From Alphaproteobacteria bacterium (GTDB lineage Bacteria > Pseudomonadota > Alphaproteobacteria > Micavibrionales > Micavibrionaceae): a DNA stretch of 64,000 nt. Below the pieces are notes generated by a model. It saw only the letters and a program-made list of their open reading frames with translations, did no database searches and was not told where the DNA came from. Position 1 is the stretch's first letter, and each line of letters begins with the position of its first letter. Of this stretch, positions 42,869 to 51,301 are shown piece after piece. The stretch covers positions 22,148-86,147 of the forward strand of contig JAJFGQ010000084.1 of NCBI GenBank assembly GCA_021776075.1, given 5' to 3'. The translations under genes were made by a program, and so were the position numbers.

Positions 42869-43500
42869 GGTTCTGGTCCCCATTTTACCGTTAACGGTGG
42901 CAGATTGTTGGTGTTGACCCGTGCGTAAATATGGTTATCAACGACCCGACCATCGGGCAGCATCGTTTCGTTTTTCATGACTCCTTCAAACTCATAGCCA
43001 AGTTTTTTGATCACAGCTTCGCTGGAATTATTGCCGTCGGCATGGGTGATCATGACGCGTCGGGCCTGCAATACATCAAAGGCATAGCGGGTAAGCGCAT
43101 TCGCTGCTTCTGTTGCAAAGCCTTGATTTTGGGCTGATTTACGAACCCAGAAACCGATTTCATAGGTTCTTTTTCCCCAGTCAAATCTGTGCAAGCCTGT
43201 GTAGATAACGGGTTTCTCAGTTTTGCGGTCAAATCCGGCCATCATCATATCTTCTCGCAGGATAAAACGAGCATAGGCTTCCCGTACCGTTTTTTCGTCT
43301 TCTTCGGGCGAAGACGGCTCCTTTGCCCAGAGCATCCATTTGTGAGCAAGATTCCATGTTTCTTGCTTGGCTTCATTCATGGCGGCCCCGTCGCCCGGCG
43401 TGACCGCTCTTAACATCAGGCGTTCTGTGATGATTGGTAAGGGTAAATCGATCAGAATGGGTGTTTCAAATAGCTTTTTATTGATCATTTTTTTTTGCAT
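42865..43500 (-). CDS. GNAT-family N-acetyltransferase (RimJ/RimL-like)
   Basis: A 211-residue acetyltransferase with an AAGGAG ribosome-binding site. The N-terminal ITERLMLRAVTPGDG and the acetyl-CoA-binding region RKSAQNQGFATEAANALTRY (Q/R-x-x-G-x-A signature) are typical of the RimJ/RimL subgroup, as is the late KLGYEFEGVMKNE. Members acetylate ribosomal protein N-termini, amino acids or drugs; this one's substrate is unknown. It is followed by the MFS gene in a 4-base overlap. Confidence 0.88.
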   Translation of the reverse strand: MQKKMINKKLFETPILIDLPLPIITERLMLRAVTPGDGAAMNEAKQETWNLAHKWMLWAKEPSSPEEDEKTVREAYARFILREDMMMAGFDRKTEKPVIYTGLHRFDWGKRTYEIGFWVRKSAQNQGFATEAANALTRYAFDVLQARRVMITHADGNNSSEAVIKKLGYEFEGVMKNETMLPDGRVVDNHIYARVNTNNLPPLTVKWGPEP

Positions 43501-43917
43501 TTTCTTCTCCTTTAAGTCTTATGTAGATTAAGAAAAACATAGAAAGATAACTCCCGGCAAGAAAATTTTGCATTGCAGCAAAAAACAAACTGATTTTCAA
43601 GAAGATTCATTTTTTTGTTGCTGCTTGTTCGAAGTGTTTGTATGTTATCGGCAGCGATACGTTGTGACTTTAGCATGATTAGTGATTACGAAATGGGTTT
43701 CGCTAGTCGCAACGGTAAGAAGAAGGGTCTTTTTTTGACTTTTCACAGAGGCTAAGGGCCGTTCGGTTCATTAATGAAAGACCGTTGCGAACGTTTTCCA
43801 AAAGCCAAATGAGTATTGTTTTTATGTAATGCGCATACATTATTGCGCATTGCGCCGTTTTTCCTGCATGGATCGCGTGTGGGAATCGTGGCGGCGCTAT
43901 TTATTATGGAGATTAAA
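43501..43917 (+). promoter_or_regulatory. rne leader and upstream region
   Basis: This 417-base region has no convincing gene. It contains a perfect 10-base inverted repeat, TCGCAACGGT (43707-43716) and ACCGTTGCGA (43781-43790), and nested inside it the palindrome TTCATTAATGAA. A long structured leader is known to let RNase E control its own mRNA in enterobacteria. A similar role here is inference. No strong promoter match was found. Confidence 0.4.
43707..43790 (+). promoter_or_regulatory. Inverted repeat in the rne leader
   Basis: Perfect 10-base arms at 43707-43716 and 43781-43790, with 64 bases between. The intervening sequence contains a further palindrome (TTCATTAATGAA, about 43767-43778) and a poly-T tract. 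An alternative hairpin, GTTCG/CGAAC, overlaps the second arm. Confidence 0.45.
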
Positions 43918-46425
43918 ATGACAAAAAGAATGTTAATTGATGCCGTTCACTCAGAAGAGACAAGAGTGGCGGTTGTAGATGGAACCCGCCTGATTGATTT
44001 TGATTATGAAAGCCAATTTAGAAAGCAGCTTAAGGGGAGTATATTTTTAGCAAAAGTTACGCGGGTTGAGCCCTCCTTGCAGGCAGCTTTTGTGAATTTT
44101 GGTGGAAACCGGCATGGTTTTTTGCCTTTTTCTGAGATTCATCCAGATTACTTCCGTATACCTATTTCTGATCGTGAAGCTATTTTAGCCGAACAAAAGG
44201 CCGAAATGGATGCTCGTCAGGCAAAGGAAGAGGCTGATGAAGCGGAATGGGAAAAAGCAGAAAAAGAAAAAGCGGGAACAGATGGGGGTGATGAGTCTGC
44301 CGAGAAAGAAGAGGAAGATGAAAGTGACGAGATAGAGGAATTGGGAGGAGAGGATGTTGTCTCTTCCGAAGAAACAAGTGAGGAAGCGGGTGCGGAGTCT
44401 GATAGCCCGACTTTGGATGCAAAAGAGCTTGAGAATAAAGAAGAAAAGATAGATAACAAGCCCCGTAGTGGCAGAGACCGTGGCAGAGGTGGTCGTCATA
44501 ATAATGGCCGTGGAGGTCGAGGCCGAGCCGCATCTAGTCGTCGTGTAGAAGTTGTGGGTGGGGACGGTATAGATGGAGACCGCCCTGTTCGACCTTCTCT
44601 GCGTCGTAACTATAAAATTCAGGAAGTCGTTAAACGTGGTCAGATTATGTTGATCCAGGTTTCCAGAGAAGAGCGCGGTAATAAGGGCGCTGCCGTGACA
44701 AGCTATCTTTCTTTACCGGGTCGTTATTGTGTTTTGATGCCGAATAGCCCCCGTGCCGGAGGCGTGAGCCGGAAAATTGCAAATTTTAAAGAACGGCGCC
44801 GTATGCGGGATATATTAAAGGAATTTAATGTGCCGGAAGGGATGTCCGTTATCATGCGGACAGCTGGTGTTTCTCGTACAAAAACAGAAGTGAAGCGTGA
44901 TCTTGATTACCTCATGCGCTTATGGGACGACATTCGTGAATTGACATTGAGTTCCACGGCGCCGGCGAGCGTGCATGAAGAAGGTAGTTTAGTGCGGCGT
45001 TCTATACGTGATATTTATGGGCCGGACATTGAAGAGGTGTTGGTCGCTGGTGAAGAGGGTTTTAAATTTGCCAAGAACTTCATGAAAATGATGATTCCCT
45101 CTCATGCCAAACTTGTAAAACAATATGAGGATGAAAAGATACCTTTGTTCCAGCGCTATCAGGTGGATAGTCAAATTTTAGATATGGGCAGCCCTTCTGT
45201 CACACTGAAATCAGGGGGGTATTTGGTTATTAACCCGACGGAAGCTTTGGTTTCTGTTGATGTGAACTCTGGCCGGGCAACAAAAGAACGCCACATTGAA
45301 GAAACAGCTTTGAAAACAAATCTGGAAGCTGCAGACGAGGTGGCAAGACAATTGCGTCTGCGTGATCTTGGTGGTCTTGTTGTCATTGATTTTATTGATA
45401 TGGAAGATCGTCGTAATAACCGGAAGGTAGAGCAGTGCTTGAAAGATGCGCTTTCAACGGACCGCGCGCGGATACAGGTAGGGCGTATTTCAAGTTTTGG
45501 TTTATTGGAACTGTCCCGGCAACGTTTGAATCCCAGTGTGACCGAAGCGCAATTTGATCTGTGTTCTCATTGTAAGGGTGTGGGCTCTGTCCGTACAACG
45601 GATTCTGCCGCTATTACGGCATTGCGGGCACTGGAAGAAGAGGGCAGCAAAAGTCGTTCCACAGAGGTTGTTTTGCAGGTATCCAATGTTGTCGCTCTTT
45701 ATATTTTGAACAATAAGCGCGATATACTCGCTGATATTGAACGTCGTTATGGGTTTTCAGTTGTTATATTTGTAAATGATGAGCTGGCCGTGTCCGAGTT
45801 TTTAGTTGAATCTGAAAAAGGGGCAACGTCTGTGAAGGCAGATACGGATAAAGGGGAATCCAAGACAGTATCTTCCAGAGACAGGACAACGGGGGAGGAG
45901 TCAACGGACGATAAAAGTGACCGTTCCGGCGGCCGTCGTCGTGGACGTAGAGGGGGCCGCCGTCGTGGGCCCAAGGATTATAATAAAAACGACCAGGAAC
46001 AAAAGAATGAAGCAGAAGGGAAGCCTCAACCCATTCCGGAGAAGGAAATGGTAGAAAAGCCGCCGGTTGAAGACAAACCAAAACGTAGTAATACACGGAG
46101 CGCAAAACCGGTTGTTAAGGTGGTTGATGATAAAAAAGAGACGCCTGTGACGGATAAAGCGTCGTCGAAATCAAAAAAAGCTGATGAAATGGTTTCTAAG
46201 GATACAAAAAAAGAAGTGTTGGAGGACGTTGTAAAACCAAAAAAAGCGACGCGCAAAGTAGCTGATAAGACATCTAAGAAGCCGAAAGAGGGGGATGTTT
46301 CGGCTGAGTTAGTGGCACCGGGTAAGCCGTCAAATGATGTGATTTCTACAGCAAGAGAGCATGAAACTGTTAATGAGGCCCCCAAGAAAAAGAAAAAAGG
46401 CTGGTGGAGCAAGGCTGAAGATTGA
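43918..46425 (+). CDS. rne: Ribonuclease E/G
   Basis: An 835-residue endoribonuclease from the ATG at 43918 (GGAG seven bases upstream; the frame extends 34 residues further but lacks a proper start). The S1 domain (GSIFLAKVTRVEPSLQAAFV) is split by an acidic then Arg/Gly-rich insertion at about residues 95-220, a feature of alphaproteobacterial RNase E. Catalytic segments VSVDVNSGRAT and VVIDFIDME hold the metal-binding Asp residues; CSHCKG is the zinc link. The C-terminal third (about 640-835) is basic, low-complexity and unstructured, as expected for the degradosome scaffold. Confidence 0.95.
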   Translation: MTKRMLIDAVHSEETRVAVVDGTRLIDFDYESQFRKQLKGSIFLAKVTRVEPSLQAAFVNFGGNRHGFLPFSEIHPDYFRIPISDREAILAEQKAEMDARQAKEEADEAEWEKAEKEKAGTDGGDESAEKEEEDESDEIEELGGEDVVSSEETSEEAGAESDSPTLDAKELENKEEKIDNKPRSGRDRGRGGRHNNGRGGRGRAASSRRVEVVGGDGIDGDRPVRPSLRRNYKIQEVVKRGQIMLIQVSREERGNKGAAVTSYLSLPGRYCVLMPNSPRAGGVSRKIANFKERRRMRDILKEFNVPEGMSVIMRTAGVSRTKTEVKRDLDYLMRLWDDIRELTLSSTAPASVHEEGSLVRRSIRDIYGPDIEEVLVAGEEGFKFAKNFMKMMIPSHAKLVKQYEDEKIPLFQRYQVDSQILDMGSPSVTLKSGGYLVINPTEALVSVDVNSGRATKERHIEETALKTNLEAADEVARQLRLRDLGGLVVIDFIDMEDRRNNRKVEQCLKDALSTDRARIQVGRISSFGLLELSRQRLNPSVTEAQFDLCSHCKGVGSVRTTDSAAITALRALEEEGSKSRSTEVVLQVSNVVALYILNNKRDILADIERRYGFSVVIFVNDELAVSEFLVESEKGATSVKADTDKGESKTVSSRDRTTGEESTDDKSDRSGGRRRGRRGGRRRGPKDYNKNDQEQKNEAEGKPQPIPEKEMVEKPPVEDKPKRSNTRSAKPVVKVVDDKKETPVTDKASSKSKKADEMVSKDTKKEVLEDVVKPKKATRKVADKTSKKPKEGDVSAELVAPGKPSNDVISTAREHETVNEAPKKKKKGWWSKAED

Positions 46426-46464
46426 TCTTGTCTAGTTCCTCCTGTGGCACAGAATTATATTTTC

Positions 46465-46493
46465 TTGCACGATGTGTCGGTTATATGTATAAT
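46465..46493 (+). promoter_or_regulatory. Near-consensus sigma70 promoter
   Basis: TTGCAC (46465-46470), a 17-base spacer and a perfect TATAAT (46488-46493), 40 bases before the small membrane gene at 46534. It indicates that this small gene is independently and probably strongly transcribed. Confidence 0.7.
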
Positions 46494-46533
46494 ACGCATG
46501 TTTTGTCGTTAACGCTGTGAGAGGTGCTTCATA

Positions 46534-46836
46534 ATGAATGTAAGTTTGACATCAACATTTCTGGCTTCTGCCGCGGGCACAAGCTTTGGTCTGGGTTTAT
46601 TGTATTTAGATAATTTTCTGATTAGTTTGCCTTATGCGGTTTCGTCGGTCATTTTTGGCACATCGTTCTTTCTGAACTGGGTCACGAAGGATAATGCAGA
46701 GATGGAGAAAGAGGACGATTCGGTACAGACAGATGTCCAGAATAAGGGTTTGGCCCTTTCTGTGCAGGTTGATGAGCCGGTGGATGAGAATGAAACCGGG
46801 AATAAGCCCTTTCCCGGAGACGCCTTATCTCCCTGA
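46534..46836 (+). CDS. Small two-helix membrane protein, unknown function
   Basis: A 100-residue protein with two hydrophobic segments (about residues 3-23 and 28-48) and an acidic C-terminal half (DNAEMEKEDDSVQTD). GAGAGG precedes the ATG. It has its own near-consensus promoter, which argues that it is a real gene. No family recognised. Its stop is 5 bases from that of the convergent aminotransferase gene. Confidence 0.6.
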   Translation: MNVSLTSTFLASAAGTSFGLGLLYLDNFLISLPYAVSSVIFGTSFFLNWVTKDNAEMEKEDDSVQTDVQNKGLALSVQVDEPVDENETGNKPFPGDALSP

Positions 46837-46841
46837 AAAAA

Positions 46842-47993
46842 CTATTTCATCCAATCCTGAAGACGGCGACAGGCCTCTTCTATAGAATCTGTCGCACCAG
46901 CAAAGGAAATACGGATAGTCCCGTTGCCGCGTTTTTTATCAAAGTCTACACCCGGTGTGCAGGCTACTTTGGCTTCGTCCAGCATACGGCGGCAAAAGGT
47001 CTCTGAATCATTAGTCAGATGATTGACATCGGCATAAAGATAGAAAGCGCCTTTGGTATCTGAAAGCTTGTTAAAACCGGCTTTTGGCAATTCACGTTTC
47101 AGGATATCCAGGTTGTTTTTGTAGCGGGCGACGTAACTGTCCAGTACGTCGGTATGGTCAAATACTTTATAAGCGACGTGCTGGGCTAATGTCGGAGGCG
47201 AGACAAAGAGGCTTTCTGCTAAACATTTAACGCGGGGTGTTACATCTTCTGGTAAAACCAACCATCCCAACCGCCAGCCGGTCATTGCAAAATATTTAGA
47301 GAAACTGTTTACGATAATGGCATTATCCGTGTGCCGCAGAACGGTCTCCACAGGGTCGCCATAGGTAATGCCGTGGTATAATTCATCTGAAATAAGACGA
47401 ACATCATTTTCATCGCACCATGCGACAATTTTCTGTATCTCTTCTGGTGAAATGATTGTTCCCGTTGGGTTAGAGGGGCTGGTAATAATCAGGCCTTCTA
47501 TTTTTTCTTCCAGATTTTCCAAATGTTCAATTGTAGGCTGATAATCTGTTTCAGCTGTTGTTTCTATATGAACGGGTTCCATGCCCAAGGTTCGCAGGAT
47601 ACTGCCGTAGGGAGGATAGCCCGGTGTTGCCAGCGCAATTTTGTCACCATGCTCGAAAACGCTTAAAAATGAGAGTAAAAACCCTCCTGAAGCGCCGACA
47701 GTGACAGCAATTCGGTTGTAATCCAGGTCAATGCCATAGGATTCTTTGTACCACAATGCAATACGGTCCCGTAAAAGTGGGATACCAAGGGCCTCGGTAT
47801 AGCCAAGACAGGGCATATTTTTGATTATGTCAGTAGCGTAAGCTAAGGCTTCCGGGGGCGCCCCGACGCTGGGTTGACCAGCCTCCATGTGAATAATGTC
47901 TTCGCCGCATGCTGTGCGTTCATTCACAACGCGCATAATATCCAAAACCCTGAAGACAGGAATGTCGGAACGTTCTGAAAGTTTCAAAGCCAT
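46842..47993 (-). CDS. Class I/II pyridoxal-phosphate aminotransferase
   Basis: A 383-residue enzyme from the ATG at 47993 (MALKLSERSD); 15 upstream in-frame residues are less likely. PLP-binding residues are visible: VGASGGFLLSFL, TSPSNPTGTI, DELYHGITYG and NSFSKYFAMTGWRLGW with the Schiff-base Lys. The substrate is not determined by the sequence; aspartate/aromatic-type transamination is usual for this group. It is transcribed away from the 48429 gene across a 435-base AT-rich gap. Confidence 0.9.
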   Translation of the reverse strand: MALKLSERSDIPVFRVLDIMRVVNERTACGEDIIHMEAGQPSVGAPPEALAYATDIIKNMPCLGYTEALGIPLLRDRIALWYKESYGIDLDYNRIAVTVGASGGFLLSFLSVFEHGDKIALATPGYPPYGSILRTLGMEPVHIETTAETDYQPTIEHLENLEEKIEGLIITSPSNPTGTIISPEEIQKIVAWCDENDVRLISDELYHGITYGDPVETVLRHTDNAIIVNSFSKYFAMTGWRLGWLVLPEDVTPRVKCLAESLFVSPPTLAQHVAYKVFDHTDVLDSYVARYKNNLDILKRELPKAGFNKLSDTKGAFYLYADVNHLTNDSETFCRRMLDEAKVACTPGVDFDKKRGNGTIRISFAGATDSIEEACRRLQDWMK

Positions 47994-48428
47994 AATTAAA
48001 AGTCTACCTTTAAGGATGTGAGGGACTATAGAAGCCATAAGGCGGATGGCTTTGCAAGCTTGTTTTTAATGTTTGGGCTTTGGAAGCGGAATGAATTTAG
48101 TTCAAATTTTAAATAAGTTTTATAAGTAAATATAAAATAAAGATACAATTGTTTGTATTTTTTACCCGGCCTTTACTTTTATTTTGCTAAAATTAAATAG
48201 TAATTACTAGTTTAAACGAGACAATTTGTTTAGAAAGGGTTTTTTGTAAAATTTATGCTCATTCATTCGTAGTTTTTTTGAGGTTTTACCCCGCAGATAG
48301 AGCTTCTTTTAAATTATAATCGGATGAATGTTTTGTCCCCCTTAGCCGCCGGGTTTCCCGGCGGCTTTTTTTATGTATTAATAGAGGCGTTGTTTTGTCA
48401 CTTTCTTATTATCAAAAGGATGCTTTTC
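47994..48428. other. AT-rich intergenic region containing a lone terminator
   Basis: This divergent region of 435 bases has no convincing gene. It is very AT-rich up to about 48290. A perfect TATAAT (48315-48320) lies just before a strong terminator at 48345-48372, but no good -35 accompanies it. It may encode a small RNA on the plus strand or an attenuated leader for the 48429 gene. Confidence 0.4.
48345..48372 (+). terminator. Strong intrinsic terminator with no gene in front
   Basis: GCCGCCGGG, a TTT loop and CCCGGCGGC make a perfect 9-base GC-rich stem, followed directly by seven T. It works on the plus strand only. The nearest upstream plus-strand gene ends at 46836 and the aminotransferase between is on the other strand, so whatever it ends begins inside the intergenic region. 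Confidence 0.9.
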
Positions 48429-49022
48429 ATGCGCTTTTTAACTGTGAGTTTAATGTCCCTGTGTTTGTTTTTCTCTTTTGCCGGTGCGGCGTATGCGGAA
48501 GAAACGGAAACAGATATGTCGCCTTACGTGGGAAAAATAAAAACGGCGGCTGTGGCGTTGCTGGAAACTCTTAATGAAGAACAGGTGAACCATATGGCCG
48601 TCATCAAAGAATCCTCTGGTATGATTCGCGCTGTACGCATTGTCAGAACGGATGTTTCTAAAGCTGTCGAGTCCTGCGGTAAGGAGAATGAATCCATCAA
48701 AGCAGAGATGGATGAACGTTTTAAAGGATGGAATCAGGCTGTGACACCTGTTCTGGAAGGGCATGAAAAAGCAATGGATGAAAGTATTATGCATGAGGGG
48801 CGTTTTAAAGACCCCGAACAAATAAAGAGCTATATTTCTCTGATTGATGAGGCTGCAAAACATGCGGAATCAAAAATTGAAAAGATTCCGGTGACAACGG
48901 AAGAGGCTTGCCAATCCCTTTTGAAATCTATGGACAGGACGCAGGAAAAGCTGGTGGATCTTTTAAAGGAGATCGCATGGCTTCCAGAAGGTGCCGCGCC
49001 CGATTCTGGAGCAAGTCCTTGA
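48429..49022 (+). CDS. Exported protein of unknown function
   Basis: From the ATG at 48429 (AAGGA about ten bases upstream) the 197-residue protein has a clear signal peptide (MRFLTVSLMSLCLFFSF to AAYAEE). An earlier in-frame start would run through the terminator and is rejected. The mature protein is highly charged and helical (VRTDVSKAVESCGKENESIK, EHEKAMDE-like stretches), with two Cys. No family recognised; periplasmic location inferred. Its end overlaps the glycosyltransferase start by 46 bases. Confidence 0.65.
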   Translation: MRFLTVSLMSLCLFFSFAGAAYAEETETDMSPYVGKIKTAAVALLETLNEEQVNHMAVIKESSGMIRAVRIVRTDVSKAVESCGKENESIKAEMDERFKGWNQAVTPVLEGHEKAMDESIMHEGRFKDPEQIKSYISLIDEAAKHAESKIEKIPVTTEEACQSLLKSMDRTQEKLVDLLKEIAWLPEGAAPDSGASP

Positions 49023-50089
49023 AAATTTTGCAGGCTATGGCTGGCGCACCGCATGGCGGTGCTGAAACGGCCTTTGTTGACATGTGTCTGGCCCTGCATG
49101 AATCCGGAGAGCAGGTGGAGGTCGTCACGCGTCCTAATCCCTTGCGTGTTACACAGCTCGAAAAAGCCGGGTTAAAAGTGCATGAACTTCGTTTTGGCAA
49201 TACGCTGGATGTTTATACGTCTTTTCGCATGAAAAAAATTATAACGAATTTCCAACCGCATATTGTGCAAACATGGATGTCTCGCGCGGCGCAAAAAACA
49301 CCGCGTTGGAATGCGAGTATGAAAATTCCACGCTATATCGTCGTGTCCCGTCTGGGGGGCTACTATAAGGTTAAACATTTCAGGCAGAGCGATTACTTCA
49401 CGACTATAACGCCTGATATTAAACGGTTTCTTACTGATAATGCCGTTGTTTCTGATAAAGTGCGGCATATTAATAATTTTGCTGAAACAGAAACGGTTAT
49501 GCGCTCTCTGGATCGTAAGACGTTTGATACGCCGGACAATGCGCCCCTGCTTTTGTCTCTTGGCCGGCTTCATGAATCAAAAGCGTTTGATACGCTTATG
49601 AAAGCACTGGTTTCTGTGCCGGGTGTGTATTTGTGGATTGCCGGAGAAGGCCCTCAGCGGGAAGAATTGGAAAAGCTGCGTGATGATCTGGGGTTAGAGG
49701 GCCGTGTTCGTTTTTTGGGATGGCGGGATGATCGGGCGGCTTTATTTCAAGCCGCCGATATTTGTGTTTTTCCTTCCCGTTATGAACCGTTTGGAACGGT
49801 TTTTGTACAGTCCTGGGCGCAAAAAACGCCCTTGATAACAACGGATGCCGACGGGCCTAGACAATATGTAAAAGATTGTGAGGACGGCCTTGTTGTCCCT
49901 GTTGATGATGTGGCGGCCATGACAGGCTCTATTCGCCGCCTTGTTGATGACAAAGCCCTATGCTCTGTGTTGGCTGCAAACGGTTATAAGCGCTACAAAA
50001 ATGAGTTCACAAAAGAACAATCTGTCAGGTCTTATCTGGATTTTTATTATGATGTTCTTGACCGGGAAGGACTGGTCTCCGTCGTTTAA
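48977..50089 (+). CDS. GT4-family glycosyltransferase
   Basis: A 370-residue enzyme. The start at 48977 has an excellent AAGGAG site seven bases away, inside the end of the previous gene. The N-terminal Rossmann domain has the GAPHGGAETAF loop; the C-terminal domain has LLLSLGRLHESKAFDTLM, GEGPQREELEKL, RVRFLGWRDD and the E-x7-E region PSRYEPFGTVFVQSWA. Members transfer sugars from nucleotide sugars, often in lipopolysaccharide or capsule synthesis. Donor and acceptor are unknown. Confidence 0.9.
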   Translation: MASRRCRARFWSKSLKILQAMAGAPHGGAETAFVDMCLALHESGEQVEVVTRPNPLRVTQLEKAGLKVHELRFGNTLDVYTSFRMKKIITNFQPHIVQTWMSRAAQKTPRWNASMKIPRYIVVSRLGGYYKVKHFRQSDYFTTITPDIKRFLTDNAVVSDKVRHINNFAETETVMRSLDRKTFDTPDNAPLLLSLGRLHESKAFDTLMKALVSVPGVYLWIAGEGPQREELEKLRDDLGLEGRVRFLGWRDDRAALFQAADICVFPSRYEPFGTVFVQSWAQKTPLITTDADGPRQYVKDCEDGLVVPVDDVAAMTGSIRRLVDDKALCSVLAANGYKRYKNEFTKEQSVRSYLDFYYDVLDREGLVSVV

Positions 50090-50166
50090 TTCCTGTGTTT
50101 TCTCTGAAATTTGCGATTTTGAGCCTTTTTATGAGACAATTATGTCTAGAGGAGTAAAGGTGTGAA

Positions 50167-50781
50167 ATGAGCGATGATCCGGAAGAGATAAAACTTAAGG
50201 GTGACCCGACTAAGGATCCCGAGGGTAAAAAAAAGCGTGAAAAGACTTGGGAAACCAGTGTCTGGGGGCGTTATAAGCATCGTGTTTTGATGGGTGTATC
50301 GGATAAAGACGATTATCTGGTTGTTGATCCCAGAGGTAGAAAGAATCCGCAAACACGTCAGAAAGACGTTAGTGACGAACAACTGCGCCTGATGATTGTT
50401 AAGGGTGTGCTGGAAAAAGGCTTTCAAACACTCTATTTTTACAAGGGTAATAATATAGACCCCATGCTGACCAGTAAGGCGCAGCAAATGCTCAATGATT
50501 TGATGAAACCCGGTCATGTTTTGGCGGGTTACAATGTTGGTATCAGTACCCAGAAAATGGAGAAGCTTGAAAGCTGGCGAAAATACCCGCTTTCACAATG
50601 GTTCCGTGACCGTGAAGATAGCAGTGATGCAAAAGCACACCAAAAGTCTGAAAAGAAAGCTGTAAAACCGGAAAGGGGTGTTGGTAAGGATTTTAGATCG
50701 GCATCGGGAGAACAAGCTTCGGACAGAGTTCATAAAAAGGGCATTTACGGTGCTGCCCCTCCGAAAAACCACGGGCCCTAG
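50167..50781 (+). CDS. Unknown hydrophilic protein
   Basis: A 204-residue charged protein with AAAGGTG before the ATG and no signal peptide. A structured middle (about residues 60-130: VSDEQLRLMIVKGVLEKGFQ, YFYKGNN, MLNDLMKPGHVLAGYNVGIS) is flanked by disordered Lys-rich ends. The middle faintly resembles the LPD7 module of conjugative relaxases and their partners (helix, strand, helix, strand), but I cannot confirm this by eye. It stands alone between unrelated genes. Confidence 0.6.
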   Translation: MSDDPEEIKLKGDPTKDPEGKKKREKTWETSVWGRYKHRVLMGVSDKDDYLVVDPRGRKNPQTRQKDVSDEQLRLMIVKGVLEKGFQTLYFYKGNNIDPMLTSKAQQMLNDLMKPGHVLAGYNVGISTQKMEKLESWRKYPLSQWFRDREDSSDAKAHQKSEKKAVKPERGVGKDFRSASGEQASDRVHKKGIYGAAPPKNHGP

Positions 50782-50799
50782 AGTGGCGATCTTATCTCT

Positions 50800-50955
50800 C
50801 TAAAAATCAACACATTTACCGTTATTTTCCCAATCACCGTATCGTGTGGGTTCCGGGCCTTTGCGGCCGCCGGTTTCTTTTGGTGGTATTGTCTTTTCAT
50901 CCGGCAGTGGTTTTTTTTCTTTTGTCGTTTCCGGACTTTGCTTTTCTTGGCTCAT
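50800..50955 (-). CDS. DUF1674 / SDHAF4-like protein
   Basis: A short protein of 51 residues from the ATG at 50955 (MSQEKQSPE). The C-terminal signature KGPEPTRYGDWENNGKCVDF is that of DUF1674, the family of the mitochondrial succinate dehydrogenase assembly factor SDHAF4. It is common in alphaproteobacteria. A role in succinate dehydrogenase maturation is inferred from the family. It is transcribed away from the chorismate mutase gene, with only 43 bases between starts. Confidence 0.82.
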   Translation of the reverse strand: MSQEKQSPETTKEKKPLPDEKTIPPKETGGRKGPEPTRYGDWENNGKCVDF

Positions 50956-50998
50956 GCCATTAGTATGGCCCCGAATAGTCTTAAAAGGAAGAGTTGTC

Positions 50999-51301
50999 AT
51001 GGAAATTTTAAAGCCATATAGAAAACGGATTGACGATCTGGACGATAAAATTGTTGATCTTTTGGTTGAGCGCGCCGGTATTATTACCGAAGTTGGCCAT
51101 TTGAAATTTCGTGAAAATATTCCTGCTATTTTGCAGGGTCGCGTTGATGAAGTACGGGAACGTGCGGCGGAAAGGGCTAAAAATAAAGGCCTTGATGCGG
51201 ATCTGGTGCGCGGGCTTTATGCGACTCTGATTGATTATAGCTGTAATCTGGAAGAGATTATCAAACAGGAGCTTTCTACACAGAAGGCTATTGGGCAGTA
51301 A
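50999..51301 (+). CDS. AroQ-type chorismate mutase
   Basis: A 100-residue, all-helical protein from the ATG at 50999 (AAGGAAGAG upstream). The N-terminal helix RKRIDDLDDKIVDLLVERA and the following VGHLKF match the AroQ fold, with the active-site Arg and Lys positions. It converts chorismate to prephenate for Phe and Tyr synthesis. No fused dehydratase or dehydrogenase domain. Its stop shares one base with the rsmB start. Confidence 0.85.
   Translation: MEILKPYRKRIDDLDDKIVDLLVERAGIITEVGHLKFRENIPAILQGRVDEVRERAAERAKNKGLDADLVRGLYATLIDYSCNLEEIIKQELSTQKAIGQ

Noticed and set aside
43816..43917. Longer RNase E start
   Set aside because: The extra 34 residues resemble no RNase E N-terminus, while the ATG at 43918 has GGAG and the family start MTKRMLIDA.
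48324..48428. N-terminal extension of the exported-protein gene
   Set aside because: It would translate through the strong terminator and bury the signal peptide; the ATG at 48429 has a proper ribosome-binding site.
50846..50998. N-terminal extension of chorismate mutase
   Set aside because: It overlaps the DUF1674 gene on the other strand and adds nothing like the family; the ATG at 50999 has AAGGAAGAG upstream.
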